Assembly (NCBI RefSeq): GCF_018860365.1
Contig: NZ_JAHKPO010000014.1
Location: 62,001 to 126,000 of the forward strand
Length of the DNA: 64,000 bases
Direction of reading: 5' to 3'
DNA from: Arenibacter algicola
Lineage (GTDB): Bacteria; Bacteroidota; Bacteroidia; Flavobacteriales; Flavobacteriaceae
In this document: positions 28,180-36,907 of the stretch, in pieces
Layout: every line of letters begins with the position of its first letter
Position numbering within the stretch: the first letter of the stretch is position 1
Position numbers and translations under genes: made by a program
Notes under the pieces: model-generated
Told to the model about the DNA's origin: nothing
What the model saw: the letters and a program-made list of their open reading frames with translations, nothing else
Database searches by the model: none

Positions 28180-28509
28180 CTAACCTCCAACGCGTTTTAC
28201 TTTAAATCCTTTTTCCTGTAATATTTTCATTATTTTATCTCTATAATCTCCTTGAATGATTATAGAATCGTCCTTAAAACTTCCGCCTACGCTAAGTTTG
28301 GTCTTAAGCTCCTTGGCCAATTTTTTAAAATCTTCGTCGGCTCCGGTATACCCTTCTAAAATGGTTGTTGGTTTTCCCTTTCTTTTTTCATATTTGCATA
28401 TAATAGGTTCTTCCTGCAACCAAATTTCATTTTCAACATCTTTTTTCGGCTCTTCCTCCGTTGGTTTATGATCCGGAAATAGATTCTTCAATTGATCCTT
28501 TAAGTCCAT
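28180..28509 (-). CDS. SUI1/YciH-like translation factor
   Basis: This 109-aa protein has an acidic, Pro-rich N-terminus and a SUI1/eIF1 fold in its second half. The key motif is RKGKPTTILEGYTGADEDFKKLAKELKTKLSVGGS (about residues 42-76), followed by IIIQGDYRDKIMKILQEKGF. The bacterial homologue YciH can influence initiation fidelity; the role here is inferred. I chose ATG 28509 (MDLKDQLKNLF). The 16 residues upstream in frame are hydrophobic leader sequence and out of character. Confidence 0.88.
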   Translation of the reverse strand: MDLKDQLKNLFPDHKPTEEEPKKDVENEIWLQEEPIICKYEKRKGKPTTILEGYTGADEDFKKLAKELKTKLSVGGSFKDDSIIIQGDYRDKIMKILQEKGFKVKRVGG

Positions 28510-28617
28510 TGTAAATTTTAAAATTATGCTAAAATAGTATATCAGCGCCAAAATCAAAACCCATCCTTCATAAATTGGGATTTTGGTTGGAATGGGTCAT
28601 TTTGATTTGGGTGTTAA

Positions 28618-29223
28618 TTAATCCATTGGAAAGTCCTCGTCGTCCATTACTTCCTCCATTTGTTTTATATGCCTTTCCGTATGGCCGGACATAAACAAAA
28701 GTATTTGATAGGCATCAACGGTTCCAAAAGGAAGTTGTTGGTTATGGTTTCGTAGGTCATCCTGTGTGCTTTTAACATATTCTATATGTTCTTTTCTCTT
28801 GGATTTAAATTCCTCTACCATTTCCTCAAAACTGCCATATTTCCCAGATGGTTCAAAAGCCTCACTAGTTTTTACTCTGTTGCTGCGGTCTTCTATCATG
28901 GCTATTAGTCCTTCATCAGAAACTTTTACTTCTGAGCGATTGGAAGGGTCTGGCTCCTTGGCCAAAGTACCTTGAAGCATACCAAAGATCATGTTTTCAG
29001 AAATTGCTATATGCTCTGCACATTCCGCAATGGACCAAGAATCATCCGTTACCTTGTAATTGAGTTGCGCTTCATTTAAGCCCTCCAATGTGTTTAAAAA
29101 ATGATCATGGGATTTTGTCATTTCCTTTACGGCAAATTCCCTTTCGGCATCTGTAAGTGTAGATTTAACTACTCCAAATGCTAAAACCGCCAATAATACA
29201 ATTGGTGAAATTACTTTTTTCAT
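28618..29223 (-). CDS. exported DinB-like (DinB_2/YfiT) putative metalloenzyme
   Basis: This 201-aa protein has an N-terminal signal-like segment (MKKVISPIVLLAVLAFGVV) and a four-helix DinB_2 domain. The three metal-ligand histidines of the fold are likely in SHDHFLNTL, AECAEHIAISE and GHTERHIKQMEEV. Family members bind Zn or Ni, and some are thiol-dependent transferases; the reaction here is unknown. The export signal is unusual for the family as a whole but is seen in Bacteroidota. It stands between genes of unrelated function. Confidence 0.82.
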   Translation of the reverse strand: MKKVISPIVLLAVLAFGVVKSTLTDAEREFAVKEMTKSHDHFLNTLEGLNEAQLNYKVTDDSWSIAECAEHIAISENMIFGMLQGTLAKEPDPSNRSEVKVSDEGLIAMIEDRSNRVKTSEAFEPSGKYGSFEEMVEEFKSKRKEHIEYVKSTQDDLRNHNQQLPFGTVDAYQILLFMSGHTERHIKQMEEVMDDEDFPMD

Positions 29224-29300
29224 AGTGTCCAGGGTTAAATTGTTAATACTAAAGATTGTTCAATTCCATAGGCAATAATTAAGCTTGAACCAATTCTGAT

Positions 29301-30257
29301 CTACTTCGCAATTAAGCCTAAGTCGATCAGTCTTTCATGCAAAAACTCTCCAGCGGTAATATCTTCAAATTGTTTTGGATGGTCCTTATCAACACAATTC
29401 TCTAAACAATTTAAAGGCATTTCGCTAATGGGATGCATAAAAAACGGTACGGAATACCTGGAGGTACCCCATAGTTCCTTGGGGGGATTAACCACTTGGT
29501 GTATGGTGGATTTTAATTTATTGTTGGTTAAACGTGATAACATATCCCCTACGTTGATCATCAATTGATCCGGCTGGGCAATTGCATCTACCCACTCCCC
29601 GTCGTGGTTCATTACCTGAAGTCCCTTTCCATGTGCTCCCATTAATAGGGTAATTAAATTAATATCCCCATGGGCCGCAGCCCTAACGGCATTTTTAGGT
29701 TCTTGTTGAATAGGGGGATAATGTATTGGCCTTAAAATGGAATTTCCATTTTTAATATAATCGTCAAAATAGGTTTCCTCAAGGTCCAAATGAAGGGCAA
29801 GTGCTCGCAAAACAAATTTTGCCGTTTTTTCCAACATTTTATAGGTTTCCTTACCGGTAGCATTAAAATTGACCAATTCTTGGACCTCTACATTGGCAGG
29901 ATATTCCTTTTCCAATTTCGGATTATTTTCCACATACTGTCCAAAATGCCAAAATTCCTTTAGATCGCCTTCCTTTTTGCCCTTGGCATGTTCTTTTCCA
30001 AAAGAAGTATATCCCCTTTGTCCCCCTATCCCAGGAATTTCATATTTATCCTTGACTTCTTGTGGTAGGTTAAAAAAATTTTTGATTTCAGAATAGAGAT
30101 CATCCACTAATTTTTCGGACAAAAAATGACCACTTAATGCTACGAATCCAATATTCTCGAAGGCACTTCCTATCTCTTTAATGAATTTTTCTTTTCTTTT
30201 GTTATCGTCGGATATAAAATCTTCAAGATTTACACTTGGTATTGCAGTCATCATCAT
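29301..30257 (-). CDS. isopenicillin N synthase-like 2-oxoglutarate/Fe(II) oxygenase
   Basis: This 318-aa protein has the DIOX_N region (IPSVNLEDFISD, FFNLPQEVKDKYE, GQRGYTSFGKE) and the 2OG-FeII_Oxy core. The HxD...H triad appears as AAHGDINLITLL and STIHQVVNP, and the 2OG-binding Arg is in TSRYSVPFF. It probably hydroxylates or oxidises a small molecule; there is no sign of an NRPS, so beta-lactam synthesis is not implied. The start is the first of three consecutive ATGs at 30257. It is divergent from the E1 gene at 30378. Confidence 0.88.
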   Translation of the reverse strand: MMMTAIPSVNLEDFISDDNKRKEKFIKEIGSAFENIGFVALSGHFLSEKLVDDLYSEIKNFFNLPQEVKDKYEIPGIGGQRGYTSFGKEHAKGKKEGDLKEFWHFGQYVENNPKLEKEYPANVEVQELVNFNATGKETYKMLEKTAKFVLRALALHLDLEETYFDDYIKNGNSILRPIHYPPIQQEPKNAVRAAAHGDINLITLLMGAHGKGLQVMNHDGEWVDAIAQPDQLMINVGDMLSRLTNNKLKSTIHQVVNPPKELWGTSRYSVPFFMHPISEMPLNCLENCVDKDHPKQFEDITAGEFLHERLIDLGLIAK

Positions 30258-30377
30258 AATTATTAATAAAATCAAAGTTAATAAATATGGCCAATCTTCT
30301 TGAAATATTATTCGACTTTGTTTTTCCGTTTTGTTACATTTATAAATTATTTAAGCCAAAAAGAATAAAAACATAAC

Positions 30378-32354
30378 ATGCAATATAAAGGAGATAGTGT
30401 TGATAAGGCCATGCAATTGAAACTTTATCAACGGATGCTAAAACCACGTTTGATAGAGGAGAAAATGTTGATTCTCCTACGTCAGGGAAAAATAACCAAA
30501 TGGTTTAGCGGCATAGGACAGGAGGCAATAGCGGTAGGGGTTACCAGTGCCTTAAGGCCAGATGAATACATTTTGCCCATGCACCGCAATCTAGGTGTTT
30601 TTACCTCTAGAAATATACCATTGCACCGGCTTTTCTCCCAATGGCAGGGTAAAGGCAGCGGCTTTACCAATGGTAGGGACAGAAGTTTTCACTTTGGAAC
30701 CCAAGAATATAAAATTGTAGGGATGATTTCCCACTTAGGCCCCCAATTGGGGGTGGCCGATGGAATAGCACTTGCAGACCTTCTGAAACAGAATAATAAG
30801 GTAACTGCTGTCTTTACGGGAGAGGGGGGTACCAGTGAGGGCGATTTCCATGAGGCCTTAAATCTCGCTGCGGTATGGAATTTGCCTGTTCTGTTTTGTA
30901 TCGAGAACAACGGTTATGGCTTGTCTACCCCAACCAATGAGCAATACAGATGTGAAAATTTGGCGGATAAGGGAATAGGTTATGGAATGGAATCGCATAT
31001 TTTGGAGGGCAACAATATTTTGGAAGTGTATTCCCAGGTCGATTTTATTTGTCAGAGTATGCGGAAAAATCCTAGGCCTGTATTGTTGGAATTTAAAACC
31101 TTCAGGATGCGTGGCCATGAGGAGGCCAGTGGTACCAAATATGTCCCACAACAATTATTGGACACCTGGGAGGAAAAGGATCCCATTGTGAATTTTGAAA
31201 ACTTTCTTTTGGAGGAAAAGATTCTTTCACCCCATTTGATAGAGACCTTTAAAAATGAAATATATGCTGAAATTGACTACGATCTTAAAAAGGCCTTTGC
31301 GGAGAATGAGGTAGAAGTAGATGAAACAAAGGAATTAAAGGATGTTTATAAAGATTTTGATTATCAGCAAATTAACCATAATTCCATAACCAAAAATATT
31401 AGGTTGGTCGATGCGGTTTCCCAGGGTTTAAAACAGTCTATGGAAAGGCATAAAAACTTGGTGGTAATGGGGCAGGATATTGCAGATTATGGCGGAGTAT
31501 TCAAGATTACCGAGGGTTTTGTGGAAGCCTTTGGGAAAGACCGGGTCAGAAATACCCCTATATGTGAGTCGGCAGTAGTTTCTGCTGCAATGGGCCTTTC
31601 TATAAACGGAATAAAATCGGTAGTGGAAATGCAGTTTGCGGATTTTGTAAGTACTGGATTTAACCCCGTTGTAAACTATTTGGCCAAGGTGCATTACCGT
31701 TGGGGAGAGCATGCAGATGTTGTAATAAGGATGCCCTGTGGGGCAGGGATGGGGGCAGGACCTTTTCATTCACAGACCAACGAGGCCTGGTTTACAAAAA
31801 CTCCGGGGTTAAAAGTGGTTTATCCGGCCTTCCCATATGATGCGAAAGGTCTTTTGGCCACTGCCATAAATGATCCCAATCCGGTATTGTTTTTTGAACA
31901 CAAAGGGCTTTACAGGAATATTTACCAAGACGTGCCCGAGGATTATTATACTTTGCCATTCGGCAAGGCGTCCCTAATGAGGGAGGGCACGGATATTACT
32001 GTAGTTTCCTATGGTTTGGGTGTACATTGGGCCTTGGAGGCACTAAATGATAATCCGGATATAAAGGCCGATATGATTGATGTAAGGACGTTGCAACCCA
32101 TGGACATGGATGCAATTTATGCCTCTGTAAAAAAAACAGGGAAACTTATTATCTTACAGGAGGATAGTTTGTTTGGGGGAGTGGGCAGTGACATTTCCGC
32201 CTTGGTGGTGGAGAACTGTTTTGAGTACTTGGATGCACCCGTAAAACGGGTTGCCAGTTTGGAAACCCCCATTCCCTTTGCGAAAAATTTGGAAAACAAT
32301 TATTTGCCCAAAGCAAGATTCGCACAGGAGCTTTTAAATTTGATATCCTATTAA
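30378..32354 (+). CDS. 2-oxoacid dehydrogenase E1, fused alpha and beta subunits
   Basis: This 658-aa protein fuses the E1 alpha subunit (about 1-325) to the beta subunit (about 340-658) of a thiamine-diphosphate dehydrogenase. The TPP motif is GEGGTSEGDFHEALNLA...NNGYGLSTP at about 152-185. The beta part has VMGQDIADYGGVFKIT and QMDADF-type elements (EMQFADFVSTGFNPVVNY). Substrate is probably branched-chain 2-oxoacids, as in Bkd; pyruvate is less likely. No E2 or E3 gene is adjacent. Fusion is common in Bacteroidota. The NtrB-like kinase gene starts only 29 bp downstream and may be cotranscribed. Confidence 0.92.
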   Translation: MQYKGDSVDKAMQLKLYQRMLKPRLIEEKMLILLRQGKITKWFSGIGQEAIAVGVTSALRPDEYILPMHRNLGVFTSRNIPLHRLFSQWQGKGSGFTNGRDRSFHFGTQEYKIVGMISHLGPQLGVADGIALADLLKQNNKVTAVFTGEGGTSEGDFHEALNLAAVWNLPVLFCIENNGYGLSTPTNEQYRCENLADKGIGYGMESHILEGNNILEVYSQVDFICQSMRKNPRPVLLEFKTFRMRGHEEASGTKYVPQQLLDTWEEKDPIVNFENFLLEEKILSPHLIETFKNEIYAEIDYDLKKAFAENEVEVDETKELKDVYKDFDYQQINHNSITKNIRLVDAVSQGLKQSMERHKNLVVMGQDIADYGGVFKITEGFVEAFGKDRVRNTPICESAVVSAAMGLSINGIKSVVEMQFADFVSTGFNPVVNYLAKVHYRWGEHADVVIRMPCGAGMGAGPFHSQTNEAWFTKTPGLKVVYPAFPYDAKGLLATAINDPNPVLFFEHKGLYRNIYQDVPEDYYTLPFGKASLMREGTDITVVSYGLGVHWALEALNDNPDIKADMIDVRTLQPMDMDAIYASVKKTGKLIILQEDSLFGGVGSDISALVVENCFEYLDAPVKRVASLETPIPFAKNLENNYLPKARFAQELLNLISY

Positions 32355-32383
32355 ATATCTCGCGAAAATTAAAATGGATTAAT

Positions 32384-33481
32384 ATGCATATGATTACAGC
32401 GGAAGAAAAACTTAAGGAGCGTATAAAAGAGCTTACTTGTTTGTATGAAGTAACCTCAATAATCGTTAATTGCGATTATGACCAGGTTGAAGACGCCCTA
32501 AAGGGAATTATGCATTGTTTACAAAAAGCTTGGCTTTTTAGTGACGCTGCCCAAGTGAAACTCACATCGGACCAGTACAATATAGTTACGACAGACTTTC
32601 CGGATAATCCTGTGTCCCTGGAGTCCAGTGTAAAGGTTTTTAATAAAAAGGTAGGTGAGATACAAGTGGCCTATCCGAGGCCAAAATATAGCGAAGATGA
32701 TTTTTTGAAGGAAGAAGAAAAATTGCTTCGAAATGTGTGTTTGGAGGTCGGTAATCTTTTGGAAAGAAAACAGATCAAGGACAACGAGATAATTATAAAA
32801 CGGAAAATGGAGAGGGCCGACCGCCTAGGTATTTTAGGTGAGATTACTGCCGGAATCGCCCATGAACTAAATACTCCCTTGGCGAATATCCTAGGATTTG
32901 CCGAATTATTGAAAACTAGGATAACTCAGGATACCCAAGCCTCCAAGGATGTTGATAAAATTATAAATAGTGCTATATTTTCTAGGGAAGTGGTTAAAAA
33001 GCTTATGTTCTTTGCCTGTGAAATGCCCCAGCAAATGACATTGGTCAACATAGGCCCTATAATTGCCAACGCTGTTAATTTAATGGAACCCAGCTTAAAG
33101 AAAAAGAAAATTGTTCACGAACTCAATTTAAGTGACCAACCCATTTTTCTACGGGTAGATACAATTCAGTTGACACAGGTAATTTTTAATTTGGTGCTCA
33201 ATGCCATTTATTTTTCCCCAGTTAAGGGCAAGATAAAAATAGCCGTAAAGGAAACCGGCAGAAATATTGAAATAAGCATCACGGATGAAGGTCCGGGTAT
33301 AGATCCCAAAATTAGTGATAGGATCTTTGAGCCATTTTATAGTACCAAACCGGTTGGTGAGGGTTCCGGATTGGGGTTAAGTGTAGTTCATGGTATTGTA
33401 AAAAGTCATAAAGGAACAATAAAGTATAGATCCAACAAACCTAAAGGGGCTATATTTACCGTTGATTTTCCGAAAAATTAA
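32384..33481 (+). CDS. cytoplasmic NtrB-like sensor histidine kinase
   Basis: This 365-aa kinase has no membrane helix. The N-terminal 125 residues look like a degenerate GAF-type sensor. HisKA has H160 in GEITAGIAHELNTPLANILGFAELL, and the HATPase domain has NLVLNAIYFSP, DEGPGIDPKISDRIFEPF and GEGSGLGLSVVHGIV. It is followed 4 bp later by the NtrC-type activator, its obvious partner. Input signal is unknown; downstream glutamate dehydrogenase hints at nitrogen or 2-oxoglutarate status. Start at 32384 or 32390. Confidence 0.9.
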   Translation: MHMITAEEKLKERIKELTCLYEVTSIIVNCDYDQVEDALKGIMHCLQKAWLFSDAAQVKLTSDQYNIVTTDFPDNPVSLESSVKVFNKKVGEIQVAYPRPKYSEDDFLKEEEKLLRNVCLEVGNLLERKQIKDNEIIIKRKMERADRLGILGEITAGIAHELNTPLANILGFAELLKTRITQDTQASKDVDKIINSAIFSREVVKKLMFFACEMPQQMTLVNIGPIIANAVNLMEPSLKKKKIVHELNLSDQPIFLRVDTIQLTQVIFNLVLNAIYFSPVKGKIKIAVKETGRNIEISITDEGPGIDPKISDRIFEPFYSTKPVGEGSGLGLSVVHGIVKSHKGTIKYRSNKPKGAIFTVDFPKN

Positions 33482-33485
33482 GATT

Positions 33486-34820
33486 ATGGGTTTTAATAAA
33501 GAGAATGTATTGATCGTAGATGATGATGTAAATATATTGGAATTGATCCATAGACACCTTCAATCCTTTAATTACCACACCTATAAGGCTGTTTCTGTTA
33601 AGGAGGCTTTGGTGATCCTAAAGGATTCCAAAATAGACCTTTTGATTACGGACCTTAAAATGCCGGATGTGGACGGACTGCAGTTGGTCAAATATGTTTC
33701 CGAACATTATCCCAAGTTGCCAAAATTAGTGGTTACCGGCTATCCCTCGGTAGATGACGCAATGAGCGTTATAAAATCGGGGGCCTTGGATTATTTGGTC
33801 AAACCTTTTACCAAAGAGGAATTAAAACAGGCGGTATTAAAATCATTCACGGGCAATTCCGCAGGCAAGGCAGGGTCCAATGTACATTCAGTTTCCAAAA
33901 ACAATAATGTTGATGCTTATGGCGAGCTTATTGGTAGATCCGAGGCCATAAAAAAAGTGACCGATATTATTGATAGGGTGAAAGACAACAAAGCAACGGT
34001 ACTGATAAATGGGGAAAGTGGGACCGGAAAGGAATTGGTTGCCCGTTCCGTACATTATATGGGAAAATTTTCCAGAGCACCGTTTGTTGCGGTGAACTGT
34101 GGGGCTATTCCGGAAAGTCTTTTGGAGGCCGAGCTTTTTGGTTATGCCAAGGGTGCTTTTACGGGTGCCAATGAAAACCGCAACGGTTTTTTTCAGGCTG
34201 CGGACAAGGGTACCCTATTTTTAGATGAAATAGGCAACGCATCACTGTCCGTACAATCCAAATTGTTAAGGGCATTGCAGGAAAAGGAAGTGGTAAAGGT
34301 GGGTTCCCAAAAGATAGAAAAAATAGACATCCGGGTCATTGCGGCCACCAATAGCAATTTGTACTCCTTAGTTCAAAAAAAATTGTTCCGGGAAGACCTT
34401 TATTATAGGTTGACCGTTGTGGAAATCAATGTTCCTTCCCTCCGGGAGCGCAAAGAAGATATTCCTTTGTTGGTGGACAAATTTCTTTTAAAATACGGTG
34501 TAGAATATAAAGATAGGTTGGTCACTATTACACCGGAGGCCTTGGAGCTTTTGATGCGGTATCCATGGCCAGGTAATATTAGGGAATTGGAAAACGTAAT
34601 TCAGAGGGCTGTAATAATGTGCGATAAAAGAATTGAAATCGACAATTTGCCTGACAATTTGAAATACAAGATAGATTTTCCCGAAGACCACCTATTGCCA
34701 TTAAGGGAAGTTGAAAAAAAATACATTTTAAAAGTTTTGGAGGCTACGGACAATAACAAATCCAAGGCGGCAGAAATTCTACAGATCGATCGCAAAACGC
34801 TGCGTCAAAAAATCCAATAA
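33486..34820 (+). CDS. NtrC-family sigma-54-dependent response regulator
   Basis: This 444-aa activator has three parts. The receiver (about 5-120) has D56 as phosphorylation site. The AAA+ domain (about 145-375) has the Walker A G176-x4-GK182, the sigma-54 contact loop GAFTGA at 223-228 and Walker B around LFLDEIGN. A short Fis-type HTH sits at the C-terminus (NNKSKAAEILQIDRKTLRQKIQ core). It is encoded with the NtrB-like kinase. Inverted repeats and a consensus sigma-54 promoter lie just downstream, which makes the Cys-rich/glutamate dehydrogenase operon its likely target. The start ATG at 33486 follows the kinase stop by 4 bp. Confidence 0.95.
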   Translation: MGFNKENVLIVDDDVNILELIHRHLQSFNYHTYKAVSVKEALVILKDSKIDLLITDLKMPDVDGLQLVKYVSEHYPKLPKLVVTGYPSVDDAMSVIKSGALDYLVKPFTKEELKQAVLKSFTGNSAGKAGSNVHSVSKNNNVDAYGELIGRSEAIKKVTDIIDRVKDNKATVLINGESGTGKELVARSVHYMGKFSRAPFVAVNCGAIPESLLEAELFGYAKGAFTGANENRNGFFQAADKGTLFLDEIGNASLSVQSKLLRALQEKEVVKVGSQKIEKIDIRVIAATNSNLYSLVQKKLFREDLYYRLTVVEINVPSLRERKEDIPLLVDKFLLKYGVEYKDRLVTITPEALELLMRYPWPGNIRELENVIQRAVIMCDKRIEIDNLPDNLKYKIDFPEDHLLPLREVEKKYILKVLEATDNNKSKAAEILQIDRKTLRQKIQ

Positions 34821-34834
34821 ACCCCTTGTTTTAG

Positions 34835-34871
34835 ATGGGTAAAAATTACCCATATGAGGAAAATCCCCCAT
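34835..34871 (+). promoter_or_regulatory. paired activator-binding-like inverted repeats (UAS)
   Basis: A perfect inverted repeat ATGGGTAA-AAA-TTACCCAT (34835-34853) is followed immediately by a related imperfect one starting ATGAGG and ending CCCCAT (34854-34871). They lie about 90-125 bp upstream of the -24 element at 34960, the usual distance for an NtrC-type enhancer. A weak terminator of the activator gene is an alternative, but there is no T tract. Confidence 0.6.
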
Positions 34872-34959
34872 TTTAATATTCGGGAAAGTATTATTTGATT
34901 CGAATTAAACTATTGATTTTCAGTTATTTGAATACAATATAAGTATCTCTCTGGTTTTA

Positions 34960-34974
34960 TGGCACCCTAGTTGC
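34960..34974 (+). promoter_or_regulatory. sigma-54 (-24/-12) promoter
   Basis: TGGCAC-CCTAG-TTGC matches the RpoN consensus exactly, with 10 bp between the GG and GC doublets. Transcription should start near 34986, about 17 bp before the ATG at 35003. It is the only consensus match I found in the window, and it sits between an NtrC-type activator gene and the glutamate dehydrogenase operon. Confidence 0.82.
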
Positions 34975-35002
34975 CCTTGATGTGTTACTAAAATACACGG
35001 TT

Positions 35003-35170
35003 ATGGGAAACAGCACTAGTTTATGTCCAAGTTGTGAGTATTTCAAAACATGTGTACTTACAAAAAATAAAAAGCATATTTGGAACTGCAATGAATTTGA
35101 ATCAGCCGATTCAAGGGTAGTTCCTGGCGGAAATCATTTGGTTTTTAAAAGTGAAGTGAGATTATTCTAA
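35003..35170 (+). CDS. cysteine-rich 55-aa protein, first gene of the sigma-54 operon
   Basis: This small protein has four cysteines in the pattern C8-x2-C11-x5-C17-x11-C29, within CPSCEYFKTC and WNCNEF. That spacing could coordinate zinc or an iron-sulfur centre; I recognise no named family. I chose ATG 35003, because the frame upstream (to 34982) lies before the predicted sigma-54 transcription start. It is 10 bp ahead of glutamate dehydrogenase and presumably cotranscribed. A redox or metal-linked role is speculation. Confidence 0.7.
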   Translation: MGNSTSLCPSCEYFKTCVLTKNKKHIWNCNEFESADSRVVPGGNHLVFKSEVRLF

Positions 35171-35180
35171 ACAAAAATTT

Positions 35181-36464
35181 ATGATTACAAAGTCGAAAAC
35201 AGAATCGAAACAGGGCATGTTGGAGAACGTGATGCGTCAATTCAATAATGCTGCCGATATTATTAACCTAAATACTAATATTAGAAAAATACTAAGTATT
35301 ACCAATAATGAATTACTGATACATTTCCCTGTTAAAATGGACAATGGGGATGTTGAAGTTTTTACGGGATACCGGGTACAGCACAATAACGCTTTAGGAC
35401 CGTATAAGGGTGGACTTCGTTATCACCCGACCGTTGATATTGATGCGGCAAAAGCCCTTGCCATGTGGATGACCTGGAAAACCTCTTTGGCAGGTCTGCC
35501 CTATGGTGGCGCAAAGGGAGGGATTCAAATTGACCCCTCCAAATATTCCACTGCGGAATTGGAAAGAATTACCAGAAGATTTACATATGCATTGGGAGAT
35601 AACATAGGTCCGGAACACGATATACCTGCCCCGGATGTAAATACAAATGCACAAACCATGGCTTGGATCGTGGATACATATATGTCTACAAAATCGCCTG
35701 CCGAAAGATCTAAAAATCAGCATGTGGTAACTGGAAAACCCTTGGGTTCCGGAGGATCCGAAGGTAGGGATAGGGCTACCGGCTATGGTGTTTTTCTGAA
35801 CATAAAATATTGGGCCGAAAAGAAAAAGGTGGACCTGAAGAACAAGAGATTTATTGTTCAGGGTTTTGGGAATGTAGGTTATTGGACTGCCCATTTTTTG
35901 GAAAATGAAGGTGCTAAGCTGGTGGGAGTGCAGGATGCTTATGGCAGTATTACCAACAGCGATGGTATTGAAGTCTCCAAGTTGTACCAGTATATGCAGG
36001 ACAACAAGGGCAGTATTGTAGGCTATACTTTGGCGCAAGCTGTAGATAAGGAACATTTTTTTGAATTGGATTGTGATATATGTATACCTGCTGCCTTAGG
36101 AAATCAAATCACAGCTGAGAACGCAGCTAAGATCAAGGCATTTTTAATAGCGGAAGGTGCAAATGGACCGACCGATGTGGAAGGCGAGGAGATATTGTTG
36201 AAAAATGGAGTGGGAATTATACCGGACATCCTATGTAATTCAGGGGGTGTAATTGGCAGCTATTTTGAGTGGCTACAGAATAGAAACGGAGAGTTATGGC
36301 AATTGGAGGAAGTATTGGCCAAGCTGGAAAAGAAGATGAAGGAAGTCTTTGAAAAGGTATATGAGAAGGCAGAAAATAGGGATGGGGATATGAGAACTGC
36401 AGCCTATATCATAGCTATTGAGAGAATAGAAAAGGCCTATGTTCAAAGAGGGATATTTCCATAA
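35181..36464 (+). CDS. glutamate dehydrogenase (Glu/Leu/Phe/Val family)
   Basis: This 427-aa enzyme interconverts glutamate and 2-oxoglutarate plus ammonium. The catalytic domain has GPYKGGLRYHP at about 73-83 and the Lys-containing LPYGGAKGGI at about 107-116. The Rossmann domain has GFGNVGYWTAHFLE. The C-terminal portion includes ADLL-like EGANGPT and CNSGGVIGSYFEW. Length fits the hexameric GDH-2 type, often NAD-dependent and catabolic; cofactor is not certain. Its position behind a consensus sigma-54 promoter and an NtrC-type activator suggests nitrogen-responsive control. Confidence 0.94.
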   Translation: MITKSKTESKQGMLENVMRQFNNAADIINLNTNIRKILSITNNELLIHFPVKMDNGDVEVFTGYRVQHNNALGPYKGGLRYHPTVDIDAAKALAMWMTWKTSLAGLPYGGAKGGIQIDPSKYSTAELERITRRFTYALGDNIGPEHDIPAPDVNTNAQTMAWIVDTYMSTKSPAERSKNQHVVTGKPLGSGGSEGRDRATGYGVFLNIKYWAEKKKVDLKNKRFIVQGFGNVGYWTAHFLENEGAKLVGVQDAYGSITNSDGIEVSKLYQYMQDNKGSIVGYTLAQAVDKEHFFELDCDICIPAALGNQITAENAAKIKAFLIAEGANGPTDVEGEEILLKNGVGIIPDILCNSGGVIGSYFEWLQNRNGELWQLEEVLAKLEKKMKEVFEKVYEKAENRDGDMRTAAYIIAIERIEKAYVQRGIFP

Positions 36465-36487
36465 ATAAAATTAAAAAATACAGAATT

Positions 36488-36907
36488 ATGAAGTACGGAA
36501 ATTTAGTGTTGGAGGAGAAGGAGTTCGTCCTATTAAAGCGTCTGGTAAATGTATCCGGGTTTTATACGGATAATACTTATAAGAGTTCTATTGAAAAGTT
36601 GACCGAAGAGTTGAAGTCTGCAGTGGTTTATAATGAAGAGGAAATGCCCAAAGATGTCATTAGGTTCAATTCCATCGTTACAATCCAAGCAGTTAATGGG
36701 TGGTCCAAGCAATTCCAATTGGTGATTCCATCGCAAGGTGATTTCAAGAATAGTAAAATATCCATTTTAACACCTATGGGGGCAGCAGTTATAGGCTATG
36801 CCAAAGGGGACGATATTGTTTGGGAGTTTAGGAATGGAGAACAGACTCTTAAGGTTGCAGATGTAAAACAAGAGCATAACACTATTAATTCTGATATTTT
36901 ATTGTAA
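36488..36907 (+). CDS. GreA/GreB-like (Rnk-type) RNA polymerase-binding protein
   Basis: This 139-aa protein has a GreA/GreB C-terminal FKBP-like domain: VTIQAVNGWSKQFQLVIPSQGDF (about 60-82) and ISILTPMGAAVIGYAKGDDIVWEF (about 87-110). The N-terminal coiled coil of true cleavage factors is missing or very short, as in Rnk-like proteins, which bind polymerase without transcript cleavage. It is 23 bp after glutamate dehydrogenase and overlaps the next gene by 1 bp. Its job in this operon is unknown. Confidence 0.82.
   Translation: MKYGNLVLEEKEFVLLKRLVNVSGFYTDNTYKSSIEKLTEELKSAVVYNEEEMPKDVIRFNSIVTIQAVNGWSKQFQLVIPSQGDFKNSKISILTPMGAAVIGYAKGDDIVWEFRNGEQTLKVADVKQEHNTINSDILL

Noticed and set aside
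29301..30257. Beta-lactam biosynthesis suggested by similarity to isopenicillin N synthase
   Set aside because: There is no ACV synthetase or other beta-lactam gene; the family is broad, and the call is limited to a 2OG-Fe(II) oxygenase.
32376..32394. Near-palindrome around TAATATGCATATGATTA at the kinase start, resembling the core of the MarR site
   Set aside because: It overlaps the start codon, is imperfect and short, and is expected by chance in AT-rich DNA.
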